The notes: generated by a model not told the origin, from the letters alone. A DNA stretch of 44,586 nucleotides from Nocardiopsis sp. MG754419 (GCF_018207095.1 NZ_QOCZ01000031.1:1-44586), one strand, 5' to 3'. Counted from the first letter of the stretch, positions 24,841 to 33,192 are shown. Translations and numbers: made by a program.

Positions 24841-25842
24841 GTGGAAACGTCTGTAGGAGTAAAGAATAGCGAAGAGATATCTCCCGCGGTCGAAGTCCGG
24901 GACCTGGTTTGCCGTTACGGGGACTTCGAGGCGGTGTCCGGACTGTCCTTCGACGTCAAGCCGGGTGAGCTGTTCTCCTTGCTGGGGACCAACGGCGCGG
25001 GGAAGACCACCACCATCGAGGTGCTCGAGGGTTTCAGCCGCCCCAGCTCAGGGAGCGTCTCGGTCCTCGGGGAGGACCCCTACGGCCGGCCGCCCCGCCT
25101 ACGCGCGCTGACCAACGCCGTGCTCCAACACAGCGGCACCTTCCCTGAGTTGACCGTGCGGGAGACGGTCGAGCTCGGGAGGGGACTGTGCAAGCGCCCC
25201 AGGGGCAGGGACGAACTGCTGGAGCGGGTCGGACTCGCCCACCGCTCCCGGGTCTGGGTCCGTGACCTCTCCGGCGGTGAACAGCGCCGCCTCGACCTCT
25301 GCCTCGCCCTGGTCAACCGCCCCCGCGTCCTCTTCCTGGACGAGCCGACCACGGGGATGGACCCTGAGGGGCGCCAGGACGTGTGGCAGGTGCTCACCGA
25401 CGTACTGGCGGAGGGCACGACCGTCCTGCTCACGACCCACTACCTGGAAGAGGCCGAGCGGTTGTCCGACCGCCTGGCCATCATGCACGCCGGTGAGCGC
25501 AGGATCGCGGGGACGGTCGACGAAGTCGTCTCACAGTGGGGCGACCGCGTCGAGTTCGCGCTGACGGACGACGTGCGGGAGGAGGACCTCCCCCGCGTCC
25601 CGGGGGCGTCCTTCGCGGACGAGCGGATCAAGAACCAGCGGCGCGCCGTGTACACGCTCGGCGACGGGACCGGGCCCGAGCGGTTGGCGGGCTCGCGCCG
25701 GCAATGGGCGCACACGGCCACGAAACACCTTTTGGACTGGGCGGAAGGTCAGGGTGTGCGGCTGAGTGACCTGCGTGTGCGCAGCGCCTCGCTGGAGGAC
25801 GTGTTTCTGGAGATCGCGAAGGAGGGATCGCATGGTGAGTGA
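24841..25842 (+). CDS. ABC transporter ATP-binding protein (ABC-2 / LanF-like)
   Basis: A 333-residue ATPase of the CcmA/drug-resistance type: VEVRDLVCRYGDFEAVSGLS, Walker A LLGTNGAGKTTTIEVLEGF, signature LSGGEQRRLDLCLAL, Walker B VLFLDEPTTGMDPEGRQ, switch His LLTTHYLEEAERLSDR, and a C-terminal ~90-residue extension. GTG 24841 has GGAGG 6 bases upstream. It overlaps the permease gene by 11 bases. In lantibiotic clusters such pairs often act as producer immunity (LanFEG) or export, which I infer here. Confidence 0.92.
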   Translation: METSVGVKNSEEISPAVEVRDLVCRYGDFEAVSGLSFDVKPGELFSLLGTNGAGKTTTIEVLEGFSRPSSGSVSVLGEDPYGRPPRLRALTNAVLQHSGTFPELTVRETVELGRGLCKRPRGRDELLERVGLAHRSRVWVRDLSGGEQRRLDLCLALVNRPRVLFLDEPTTGMDPEGRQDVWQVLTDVLAEGTTVLLTTHYLEEAERLSDRLAIMHAGERRIAGTVDEVVSQWGDRVEFALTDDVREEDLPRVPGASFADERIKNQRRAVYTLGDGTGPERLAGSRRQWAHTATKHLLDWAEGQGVRLSDLRVRSASLEDVFLEIAKEGSHGE

Positions 25843-26731
25843 AGACAAGGTGAGCGCGGGTGAGACGGGTACGGGTGAAGCGCCGCCGACGGACGGGGCC
25901 GCGGATCAGGACACCGCCAATCAGAGCTGGATCAAGCAGGTCCTGCACCTGTCCCGGGTCGAGCTCCTCCAGCTGCGCAGGGCGCGTATCACCCTGCTCT
26001 ACCTGTGCGGGCTCCCCGTGCTCTTCGCGTTCATCTCGTTCAGCACCCAGGGTCTGTACTCGGACTCCGGCGACCACGTGGACGCCGGGGCGGCGAGCCT
26101 CTTCAGCATGATCGCTCCGTTGGCGGCCGCCATGGGGTTCCTGCACGTGGCCAACCTCTTCGCCGTCCGGCGTGACCGGCACATCCTCAAACGGCTCCGC
26201 GTCGGCGGAGTGACGCCCTCGGCGGTCTACGCGGCCGCCACTGTGCCGGTCCTCGCCTTCGTCCTCGTCCTGACCCTGGTCCTGAGCGGTATCGGCTTCG
26301 CCGCCGCCGGCCAGCTCCCGGCGGCGCCGGGCATGCTCTTGGTCGCCGTCGTGCTTTCGTCGGTGAACATGACCCTGCTCGGCATCTGGTTCACACGTTT
26401 CACGCGCAGTGCCGAGGCGGTCCAGCTGGTCGCCCTGATCCCGCTCATGCTCCTGCTCTTCGGTAGCGGCTCCACCCTGCCGCTGGAGTTCCTCTCCGAC
26501 ACCGTGGCCCGGTTGGCGTGGTTCACGCCGCTGGCCCCGCTCGTGGACCTGTTCCGCTCCGCCTACTTCGGCTCGGACTTCTTCGGTGGCCAGGTCAGCC
26601 AGGTCGAGCAGCTCGGGACCGCGGACTTGTGGATGGCCTCCCTCCCGGCGGTCGGTCTGTCGCTCCTGTGGCTCGCCGTGAGCTGCTACCTGCTGCGCGG
26701 GCTCTCGTGGTCGTCCCGGAGCTCGGAGTGA
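25832..26731 (+). CDS. ABC-2 type permease
   Basis: 299 residues, six predicted membrane segments (e.g. ITLLYLCGLPVLFAFISF, VPVLAFVLVLTLVLSGIGFA, MLLVAVVLSSVNMTLLGIWF, LVALIPLMLLLFGSGS) and the ABC-2 family block GSGSTLPLEFLSDTVARLAW before LDFLRS-like VDLFRSAYFG. The first ~30 residues are acidic and polar. ATG 25832 follows AAGGAGGG and overlaps the ATPase stop, indicating a coupled pair. Only one permease is present, so it presumably forms a homodimer. Confidence 0.9.
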   Translation: MVSEDKVSAGETGTGEAPPTDGAADQDTANQSWIKQVLHLSRVELLQLRRARITLLYLCGLPVLFAFISFSTQGLYSDSGDHVDAGAASLFSMIAPLAAAMGFLHVANLFAVRRDRHILKRLRVGGVTPSAVYAAATVPVLAFVLVLTLVLSGIGFAAAGQLPAAPGMLLVAVVLSSVNMTLLGIWFTRFTRSAEAVQLVALIPLMLLLFGSGSTLPLEFLSDTVARLAWFTPLAPLVDLFRSAYFGSDFFGGQVSQVEQLGTADLWMASLPAVGLSLLWLAVSCYLLRGLSWSSRSSE

Positions 26732-26742
26732 ACCGACGTACC

Positions 26743-26796
26743 GTCATCGGTACTCCACCGCCGTGCCATCGGCTTTCCACGGCGTCCTTCTAGCGT
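26743..26796 (+). promoter_or_regulatory. SARP-type promoter of lanT-lanM2
   Basis: Four heptamers at an exact 11-bp period: GTCATCG (26743), TCCACCG (26754), GCCATCG (26765) and TCCACGG (26776). The -10-like TAGCGT (26791-26796) follows after 8 bp. This is the clearest copy in the window. Expected start of transcription is near 26803, giving a 35-base leader before lanT. Confidence 0.82.
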
Positions 26797-26837
26797 CTGG
26801 GACGTCCTACGAGACAGCCGACGCGATTGTGGGGGCC

Positions 26838-29003
26838 ATGGCTCGACAGCGAGGTCCCGCCAGGGTAAGAGCCGTACAGCAGTCGGGCATGTCCGAGTGC
26901 GGGGCCGCCTGCCTCGCCATGGTGCTGACCGCGCATGGCAGGCACACCGCCCTGACCGAGAGCCGGGACCTGCTGGGTATCGGGCGGGACGGCTCCAGCA
27001 TGCGCAGTATCGCCAGGATTGCCCGAAGCCTCGGCATGGAGGTCCGGGCACTGCGGCTGGGCGTGGAGCACCTGGGCCAGATCCGGCTCCCGGCCATCGC
27101 GCACTGGGGCAACGCGCACTACACGGTGGTCGAACGGGTGAGCCACGGCCGGGTCCACCTGGTCGACCCCGTCTCGGGTCGGCAGAGACTCACCTTGGAA
27201 GAGGCCGGGGAGGTGTTCTCCGGCGTCGTCCTGGAGATGGTGCCGGGGCCCGGGTTCCAGAAGGTCCGGCGCCGTTCCGGCGACGGGGCGTTGGGCGCCG
27301 TCCTGGACGGTGGCCGGGGACTCCTGGGCGCGGCGGTGGGCGCCTCGCTCCTGCTGCACCTCATGGTGTTCGGGGCGCTGTGGATCGCACTCGGGTCGCT
27401 CCCCGCACTGCTGGAGGGCGCCTTTCCCGCGGCCGCGTTCCTGTCCGGGCTGCTGGCCCTGGGCGCCCTGGTCAGCGGTGTGGTCCGGCGCCGACTCCTC
27501 ATCGCCTTCTGTATACGCGTGCAGACCCACCTGTCGGAACGGTTGCTCCGGCGCGTGTTTCGCCTCCCGCTGACCTATTTCGAGGCGAACTCCGTCACGG
27601 AGGTCCTGGGCCGGGTCTCCGCCGGTGTGACCCTGCGTCAGGTCCTGCCTCCACGCGGGATCACTACGGTGCTGGACTGCGGACTCGGCGCGGTCTACCT
27701 CGTCGTTCTGTCGGTCGTGGCCCCGCTGTTCATCCTGCCCGCCGTGGCGGTGCTCCTCCTCGGCTGGGCCTTCTTCATGGTCACCAAGCGGGTGCTTCAG
27801 GAGAACGCCAAACGCGCCCTCGGCGACCAGGCGGGGATCCAGGGAAGGGTGCACCACGCCCTGTTGGGCGTCGAGACGCTCAAGGGTATGGGCCGGGAGG
27901 AGGGTCTGCTGTCGGACCTGGACGACCTCCTGGCACGGCAGGAGGTCACCGCGGAACGGCAGCTCCGCGGGGAGGGGTTCGTCGAGGCCGGGTTCTCCCT
28001 GCTCCGGGGCCTGGGCGCCCTGGGCACGGTGCTCGTCGCGTCGGCGTCGGTGCTCTTCGGGGGCGTCGCCCCCGAGGCGGCCGGGGTCTACTGCGCGGTT
28101 GCCCTGCTGGTGACGGAGGCAGCGGGTCGTCTGACCACGTACCTGCGCCAGTTCCAGATGGTGGACCGCTGTCTCGCACAGATCCGCGGAGTACTCGCCG
28201 AGCTCCCGGAGCAGCCGGAGCTCCCCCCGGACACGGGCGGCGCGGTCTCCGGGCGACCGGGTCCCGGGGAGGTCGAGTTCGAGGACGTCTCCTTCCGGTA
28301 CTCGGACAACAGCTCCTGGAGCGTCCGGAACGTGAGCGTTCGCGTCCCCGCGGGGGCCAAGGTCGGCCTGGTGGGCGCGACGGGATCGGGAAAGAGCACG
28401 TTCGCCAGGCTGCTCCTCGGCCTGCACCGGCCCACACAGGGGACGGTTCGTTTCGACGGCCGCTCCCTCGCGGAGCTGGACCTTCGCGAGGCACGGCTCA
28501 ACTTCGGGTTCGTGCCACAGGAATCCAGGATCTTCAGCGGGAACATCAGCGGCAATATCGCTCTGGGCCGCCCGGAGGCCTCCGCGAGCTCGATCGAGGA
28601 GGCCGCCCGCCGGGCGCAGATCCACGAGGACATCGTCGCCATGCCGCTGGGTTACGACACCCCGGTGTCCGAGGAGGGGCTGGGGCTGTCCGGCGGGCAG
28701 CTCCAGCGCCTGGCGCTCGCCCGGGCCCTGCTCGGGGACCCTTCCCTGCTCGTGCTCGACGAGGCCACCAGCCACCTGGACACGTTGACCGAGCAGCGCG
28801 TCGAACGGGAACTGGCCACGCTGTCGTGCACCCGCCTGGTCATCGCCCACCGCATGAACACCGTGCGAGACGCGGACCTCATCATCGTCCTGGACACGGG
28901 GAGGGTCGTGGAGATCGGCACGCACCACGAACTCCTCGCCCTGGACGGCGTCTACGCCGCGCTCGCGGGACCGGTTCCCGAACCGGTACGGAACACGCTA
29001 TGA
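26838..29003 (+). CDS. lanT: Peptidase-containing ABC exporter LanT (C39 family)
   Basis: A 721-residue transporter that cuts off double-glycine leaders and exports the product. The N-terminal C39 peptidase has QQSGMSECGAACLAMVL (Cys21), HWGNAHYTVVE (His94) and VDPVSG (Asp110). A six-helix membrane domain (about 155-440) and an ATPase follow: Walker A GATGSGKSTFARLLLGL, signature LSGGQLQRLALARAL, Walker B LLVLDEATSHLD, switch VIAHRMNT. The ATG start at 26838 places the Cys motif at the normal distance from the N-terminus; GTG 26829 is an alternative. Both precursors end their leaders in GG, so one LanT could serve both. lanM2 follows 45 bases later. Confidence 0.95.
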   Translation: MARQRGPARVRAVQQSGMSECGAACLAMVLTAHGRHTALTESRDLLGIGRDGSSMRSIARIARSLGMEVRALRLGVEHLGQIRLPAIAHWGNAHYTVVERVSHGRVHLVDPVSGRQRLTLEEAGEVFSGVVLEMVPGPGFQKVRRRSGDGALGAVLDGGRGLLGAAVGASLLLHLMVFGALWIALGSLPALLEGAFPAAAFLSGLLALGALVSGVVRRRLLIAFCIRVQTHLSERLLRRVFRLPLTYFEANSVTEVLGRVSAGVTLRQVLPPRGITTVLDCGLGAVYLVVLSVVAPLFILPAVAVLLLGWAFFMVTKRVLQENAKRALGDQAGIQGRVHHALLGVETLKGMGREEGLLSDLDDLLARQEVTAERQLRGEGFVEAGFSLLRGLGALGTVLVASASVLFGGVAPEAAGVYCAVALLVTEAAGRLTTYLRQFQMVDRCLAQIRGVLAELPEQPELPPDTGGAVSGRPGPGEVEFEDVSFRYSDNSSWSVRNVSVRVPAGAKVGLVGATGSGKSTFARLLLGLHRPTQGTVRFDGRSLAELDLREARLNFGFVPQESRIFSGNISGNIALGRPEASASSIEEAARRAQIHEDIVAMPLGYDTPVSEEGLGLSGGQLQRLALARALLGDPSLLVLDEATSHLDTLTEQRVERELATLSCTRLVIAHRMNTVRDADLIIVLDTGRVVEIGTHHELLALDGVYAALAGPVPEPVRNTL

Positions 29004-29048
29004 CACACGCCCGTCACTGGGGCAGAGAGCAGAAATGAGCGATGCTTC

Positions 29049-32000
29049 GTGAGCAATGAAGAGTTCGACCCGACCGACCCGCGGTGGTTCCTGGCCCACT
29101 CTCTCCAGGAACGGATCTCCGCGTCGAGCCCTCCGGCCGAGACGGACGTCGCGACCGGGAAGGCACGGATCGACCTGTGGCGCCAGGAACGGCTGAGCTT
29201 TCTTCGCGACGAGGGGAACTTCGCCGACTACGCCGCCCGCAAGGGCACGGACGCGGACGGCTTGGCGGCCGTGCTGGGGGAGAGCCCGGTCAGTGTGCGC
29301 GAGCGGCTCCCGCACGTCCCCGACTTCGTCGAGTACGTTCGGCGGGCGCTCGACTATTCCGGCGGGCACGACGGCGGGGAGCGCTTCGGTATGCGCTTCT
29401 GTTCCGTCTTCACGCCCTTCATCGACCAGGCGGTGGACGACGTCCGGAAACGGATCCTGGCGTTGGACGCCGGCGACTCGGGTCTGGACACCGAGCGGCT
29501 CGCCGCGTGTCTGACCGATCCGCCGCTCGCTGGGGTCGACATGTTGGTCGGCCGAGCCCTGGTGCTGGAGGTCAACATCGCCCGGGTCGAGGGGCGCCTG
29601 AAGCGGGACTCACCGCACGAGCGCTTCCACGAGTTCATGGAGGCGCTGTCGACGAGGGAGGGGCTTCTCCCCTTCCTCCTCGACTACCCCGTGCTCACCA
29701 AGGACCTGGTGCTCCTGCTCGACAACTGGACTCGCGCGCGCGTGGAGATCGCCGAACGGTTGATCGCCGACCTCCCGCGCCTGCGTGAACGCCTGGGCGC
29801 CCCCGACGATCTGGGGCAGGTCCGCGAGATCAGCTCCGGGGAGGGGGATTCCCACGGCGGTGGGCGCTCCGTGGCGCGTGTGACCTTTGAGAACGGTCAG
29901 CACGTCATGTACAAGCCCCGTTCCCTCGGTACGGACGTGCACTTCCAGGACGTGCTGCGCTGGTTCAACGAACGCGGGCTCGAACCCTCCCTGCGCACAC
30001 TCTGGGTCGAGGACCGGGGCGAGTACGGATGGAGCGAGTACGCGCCCTCCGAGGCGTGCGAGGACCGGGCGGCCCTGGAGCGCTTCTACACCCGGTTGGG
30101 GTCGTACCTGGCGATCCTGCACGTGCTGGTCGCCTCCGACATGCACTTCGAGAACATGATCGCCTCCGGTGAGCACCCGGTCATGGTCGATCTGGAGGCG
30201 CTGTTCCACGTCACCATCAGGGACGCCTCGGTGAGCACCCTCAACGCCACCTTGGGCGCGTCCGATCTCATGCACTCCTCCGTCCTCGGCGTCGGACTGC
30301 TTCCCCAGCCGAGCATCCAGGTGGACGACGGCGAGGTCGTGTGGAGCGACTTCGGAGGTGTCTCGGATACCAGCGCGCAGATGACCTCGAAGAAGGTGGC
30401 CGGCTGGGACCGTTGGGGCACCGACGAGATCCGCATTGAGCGCCGGCGGATCGCGCAGAGCCCGGCACAGAACGTGCCGACGGTGGAGACCGAGAAGGCG
30501 AACGCCTTCGAGAGCCGCGACTCGATCCTGGCCGGTTACCGTAGCGCCTACCGGACCCTCCAGGACCACCGCGATGCCTTCCTCTCCGAGGGTGGCCCGC
30601 TCCGTGCCTTCGCCGACGACGACATCCGGCTGATCCTGCGCCCGACGCAGCTCTACTACACGCTCCTGACCGAGAGCCGGCACCCGGACTACCAACAGGA
30701 CGCGGCGGACCAGGACAACTTCCTGGACGCTCTGTGGGCGGGCCATCCCGACCTCGACCAGCGTGAGGCCGTGATCGCCTCGGAGGTCGCCCAGATGGGG
30801 CAGGGTGACATCCCGATCTTCCACACCACGCCGGGGCAGAGGGACGTTTTCGCGCAGGGCGGTCGGATCGCCCGCGACATGCTCGAGTCCAGTGGACTCG
30901 ATCGGGCCACGGCCCGGATCGAGAACATGTCCGAGGCGCACATGGAGCAGCAGAGCTGGTTCATCGACGCCGCGCTGGCCGCCCAGGTCATGGGTGATGC
31001 CAGCCACTCCTCTTCTCACCGGCTCGACTCGGTTCCGTTCCCGCACCGGCCCGCGGACGGAGGCGAGCTGCTGGAGCAGGCCGCGAGGATCGGTGACCGC
31101 CTGGTGGAGAGCGCGATCCAGCAGGACGGGCGCATCACCTGGTTGGGGCTCAACCTGGTCAGGGAAGAGGTGTGGCAGGTCAACCCCGCCCAGACCGACC
31201 TCTTCAACGGGTTGAGCGGTATCGGCCTCTTCCTCGGCTACCTCGGCGCGGCCACGGGTGAGGACAGGTTCCGTTCGGCGGCCGAGAGAACCGCCGAGAT
31301 GATCACCAGCGAAATCGAGAGCCTGAGCGACAAGGGCGATATGGCCGACTACTACGCGGCCGTGAGCGGTATCGGTGCCTTCGGAGTCCTAGGTGGTTCG
31401 GTCTACGCCCTGAGCCACCTCGGTCACCTCTGGAAGGAAGGCGCACTACTCGACCACGCCGCCTCCGTCGTGCCCTACATGGCCGAGCGCGTCGCGGAGG
31501 ACACCGCGCTCGACGTGATCAGCGGCAGCGCCGGCGGGCTCTTCTCTCTGTTGTCGCTGCACGCGGCGGCGCCGGACCCGGCGGTCTTGGACGTGGCCGA
31601 GCGCATGGCGGCGCGCCTGTCGGAGACCGCGGTGCCGTCACAGAGCGGTCAGAGCTGGGTGAGCTCGATCAGCGCCCGGCCCCTGGCCGGTTTCTCCCAC
31701 GGGGCGTCGGGCATCGCGACGGCTCTGGCGCGGCTCGACCGCGCACGGGGAACGTCCGAGCACCGGGACCTGGTGCACGCGGCCTTCGACTTCGAGCGGG
31801 CGTTGTTCGACGAGGACACCGGGAATTGGCCCGACCTCCGGGACGACACCCCGCGCAACAGCGCGATGGTGGCCTGGTGTCACGGCGCCACGGGGGTGGG
31901 GCTGGCCCGGGCGGACGTCCTGGACGGTGGGGGATCGTCGGACCCGAACGTCCGTCAGGATCTGGAGAAGGCGTTGCGACGCGTCCGCCGGACCGCGCTG

Positions 32001-32312
32001 GGAGGTGAGTCCAAGCATCGCGGGGTGGGCAACCACAGCATCTGCCACGGGGACCTGGGCAACCTGGAACTCCTGCAGCTGGCCGCGACCACCGAGGAGG
32101 AGCGGGAAGGCGTGCGCCTGCTGGCCGCGGACGTGCTGGCTCAGCGGGAGGGCCTCGGCTGGCAGTGCGGGGTTCCTCTCGGAATCGAGACCCCCGGTCT
32201 GATGCCGGGCCTGTCCGGTATCGGCTACACGCTCCTGAAGCTCGCCGATCCGGCGTCGGTGCCCTCCGTCCTCCTGCTGGGGGCGCCGCTCCGCGACGCC
32301 TCCGGGAAGTGA
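29049..32312 (+). CDS. lanM2: Class II lanthipeptide synthetase LanM (second copy)
   Basis: A 1087-residue LanM, clearly diverged from LanM1. Dehydratase residues are present: GDSHGGGR (Asp267, His269), MYKPR (Lys289), SDMHFEN (Asp364, His366, Asn369), VDLEALFH, and LILRPTQLYY. The cyclase domain starts near 674, with FSHGASGIA, WCHGATGVGLA (Cys944) and ICHGDLGNLE (Cys999, His1000). The GTG at 29049 gives MSNEEFDPTDPRWF; the ribosome binding site is weak, so coupling to lanT translation is likely. The adjacent precursor lanA2 is its probable substrate, because two-peptide lantibiotics usually have one LanM per peptide. Confidence 0.96.
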   Translation: MSNEEFDPTDPRWFLAHSLQERISASSPPAETDVATGKARIDLWRQERLSFLRDEGNFADYAARKGTDADGLAAVLGESPVSVRERLPHVPDFVEYVRRALDYSGGHDGGERFGMRFCSVFTPFIDQAVDDVRKRILALDAGDSGLDTERLAACLTDPPLAGVDMLVGRALVLEVNIARVEGRLKRDSPHERFHEFMEALSTREGLLPFLLDYPVLTKDLVLLLDNWTRARVEIAERLIADLPRLRERLGAPDDLGQVREISSGEGDSHGGGRSVARVTFENGQHVMYKPRSLGTDVHFQDVLRWFNERGLEPSLRTLWVEDRGEYGWSEYAPSEACEDRAALERFYTRLGSYLAILHVLVASDMHFENMIASGEHPVMVDLEALFHVTIRDASVSTLNATLGASDLMHSSVLGVGLLPQPSIQVDDGEVVWSDFGGVSDTSAQMTSKKVAGWDRWGTDEIRIERRRIAQSPAQNVPTVETEKANAFESRDSILAGYRSAYRTLQDHRDAFLSEGGPLRAFADDDIRLILRPTQLYYTLLTESRHPDYQQDAADQDNFLDALWAGHPDLDQREAVIASEVAQMGQGDIPIFHTTPGQRDVFAQGGRIARDMLESSGLDRATARIENMSEAHMEQQSWFIDAALAAQVMGDASHSSSHRLDSVPFPHRPADGGELLEQAARIGDRLVESAIQQDGRITWLGLNLVREEVWQVNPAQTDLFNGLSGIGLFLGYLGAATGEDRFRSAAERTAEMITSEIESLSDKGDMADYYAAVSGIGAFGVLGGSVYALSHLGHLWKEGALLDHAASVVPYMAERVAEDTALDVISGSAGGLFSLLSLHAAAPDPAVLDVAERMAARLSETAVPSQSGQSWVSSISARPLAGFSHGASGIATALARLDRARGTSEHRDLVHAAFDFERALFDEDTGNWPDLRDDTPRNSAMVAWCHGATGVGLARADVLDGGGSSDPNVRQDLEKALRRVRRTALGGESKHRGVGNHSICHGDLGNLELLQLAATTEEEREGVRLLAADVLAQREGLGWQCGVPLGIETPGLMPGLSGIGYTLLKLADPASVPSVLLLGAPLRDASGK

Positions 32313-32321
32313 TCCCGGTGT

Positions 32322-32364
32322 TCCATCGTGATGTCATCGGCCTTCCACAAGGAGACAATAAGCG
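32322..32364 (+). promoter_or_regulatory. SARP-type promoter of lanA2
   Basis: Three heptamers 11 bp apart: TCCATCG (32322), GTCATCG (32333, identical to one before lanT) and TCCACAA (32344). The -10-like TAAGCG (32359-32364) follows after 8 bp. It lies in the 125-base gap after lanM2, so the precursor has its own promoter in addition to read-through. A TAAAAT at 32370-32375 is an alternative -10 box. Confidence 0.72.
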
Positions 32365-32437
32365 TGGGATAAAATCGGAGATGTTAAGGCAATTGGGCTC
32401 CGGAAAAACAGATAGTGACAACCGAGGAGACCGTGCA

Positions 32438-32674
32438 ATGGACATCGCCAAGGCTTGGAAGAACCCCCTTTACAGGGCCTCGCTGAGTGAGAAGCAGCGT
32501 GACTCCCTCCCCGAGCACCCCGCGGGTGGAATCGTGGTCTCCGACGAGGAGATGGACTCCGTTAACGGCGGTACCACCGTTCCGTGCAGTGCTGTGACCG
32601 CAGCTGTCTGCAACACCTTCACTGACACGGTGTGCCACGGTTCGTGCGGTTCCTGGTCCGTGGGCTGCTGCTGA
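32438..32674 (+). CDS. lanA2: Lanthipeptide precursor LanA2
   Basis: A 78-residue precursor. The leader (1-45) has DIAKAWKNPLYRASLSEKQR, LPEHPAGGIVVSDEEMDSV and the NGG cleavage site, of the same family as LanA1. The 33-residue core has Cys at core positions 5, 13, 21, 25, 32 and 33, and ten Ser/Thr (1, 2, 6, 9, 15, 17, 19, 24, 27, 29). It opens with TTVPC, like the beta peptide of haloduracin (TTWPC), which points to the beta component of a two-peptide lantibiotic. The terminal pair of cysteines is unusual. ATG has CGAGGAGA at 32423-32430. A terminator follows. Confidence 0.94.
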   Translation: MDIAKAWKNPLYRASLSEKQRDSLPEHPAGGIVVSDEEMDSVNGGTTVPCSAVTAAVCNTFTDTVCHGSCGSWSVGCC

Positions 32675-32720
32675 CCGTTCCAACCCGCGGGTAAACGACT
32701 GCCCCGTGGTTGAGGACACC

Positions 32721-32761
32721 GGCCCGGGGTTCCCCCACCCGAGGGGAGCCCCGGGCCTTTT
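32721..32761 (+). terminator. Rho-independent terminator after lanA2
   Basis: GGCCCGGGGTTCCCC pairs with GGGGAGCCCCGGGCC (one wobble), a seven-base loop, then TTTT. This is one of the few hairpins in the window followed by a T-run. It ends the lanT-lanM2-lanA2 transcript. Confidence 0.88.
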
Positions 32762-32775
32762 CGCGTCTGTGGTCG

Positions 32776-32796
32776 ACCATCCATCACTGATAGCGA
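32776..32796 (+). promoter_or_regulatory. Possible fourth SARP-type promoter
   Basis: ACCATCC (32776-32782), 8 bp, then TAGCGA (32791-32796) repeat the geometry of the three lan promoters. The next heptamer upstream (GTCTGTG at 32765) matches poorly, so this copy is tentative. It would drive the small membrane-peptide gene at 32873. Confidence 0.4.
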
Positions 32797-32872
32797 GAAA
32801 TTCCTGGCCGCGGTCATTATCAATGCAGTTCGCGGGTACGGATAAGAAAGGAAACCGAACGAGGAGGTTGTT

Positions 32873-33040
32873 TTGGCTTCGAAGAGCGTCGCTCGATGGG
32901 GGCCCGTTCCCCTGGGATTTATTTTCGGTGCCGCTGTGGGTATCGCGATGGACCAGGTCTTCTACGGGATCGCTATCGGTCTCGTCGTCGGACTGGTGCT
33001 CTCGCTCTTCATCGGCAGCGGGAGCAAAGCCAAGTCGTGA
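32873..33040 (+). CDS. Small glycine-rich membrane protein, candidate immunity peptide
   Basis: A 55-residue ORF with TTG start, preceded by GAGGAGG at 32861-32867 (5-base spacing), the strongest binding site near this gene. The product is basic at both ends (MASKSVARWG, then GSGSKAKS) with hydrophobic, glycine-spaced helices PVPLGFIFGAAVGIA and FYGIAIGLVVGLVLSLFIG around a short MDQV turn: a helical hairpin of the glycine-zipper kind. It lies just after the lanA2 terminator with a possible SARP promoter. Small membrane peptides in such positions can be LanI-like immunity factors; this is inference. It is too short for standard gene finders that require about 60 residues. Confidence 0.7.
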   Translation: MASKSVARWGPVPLGFIFGAAVGIAMDQVFYGIAIGLVVGLVLSLFIGSGSKAKS

Positions 33041-33143
33041 GGATCCGCGCGGTGCGTCCGGGGCGGACGAGGCTCGTGTCGGGTACACCGTGTTCCGCGC
33101 GTGCCTCAGGCGCGACGTGTCCTTGTGAGGAAGCTGATCGGGA

Positions 33144-33192
33144 CCCCGCCGTCTCCGGGAACGGACACCGATCCGTGTCAGAGTCGGCGGGG
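33144..33192. terminator. Inverted repeat at the right end of the lan cluster
   Basis: CCCCGCCG (33144-33151) pairs with CGGCGGGG (33185-33192); a smaller GACAC/GTGTC hairpin lies inside. It separates the rightward small membrane gene from the leftward YbjN gene and probably terminates both. No other feature is seen in 33041-33225. Confidence 0.55.

Noticed and set aside
26790-28928. A 712-codon minus-strand open frame, and a similarly long alternative plus-strand frame, under lanT
   Set aside because: The lanT frame has complete C39 and ABC motifs; the others are shadows.
30892-30911. Near-perfect palindrome (TCGAGTCCA-G-TGGACTCGA) inside lanM2
   Set aside because: It encodes normal LanM sequence in frame, is isolated, and has no promoter or repeat context; probably chance.
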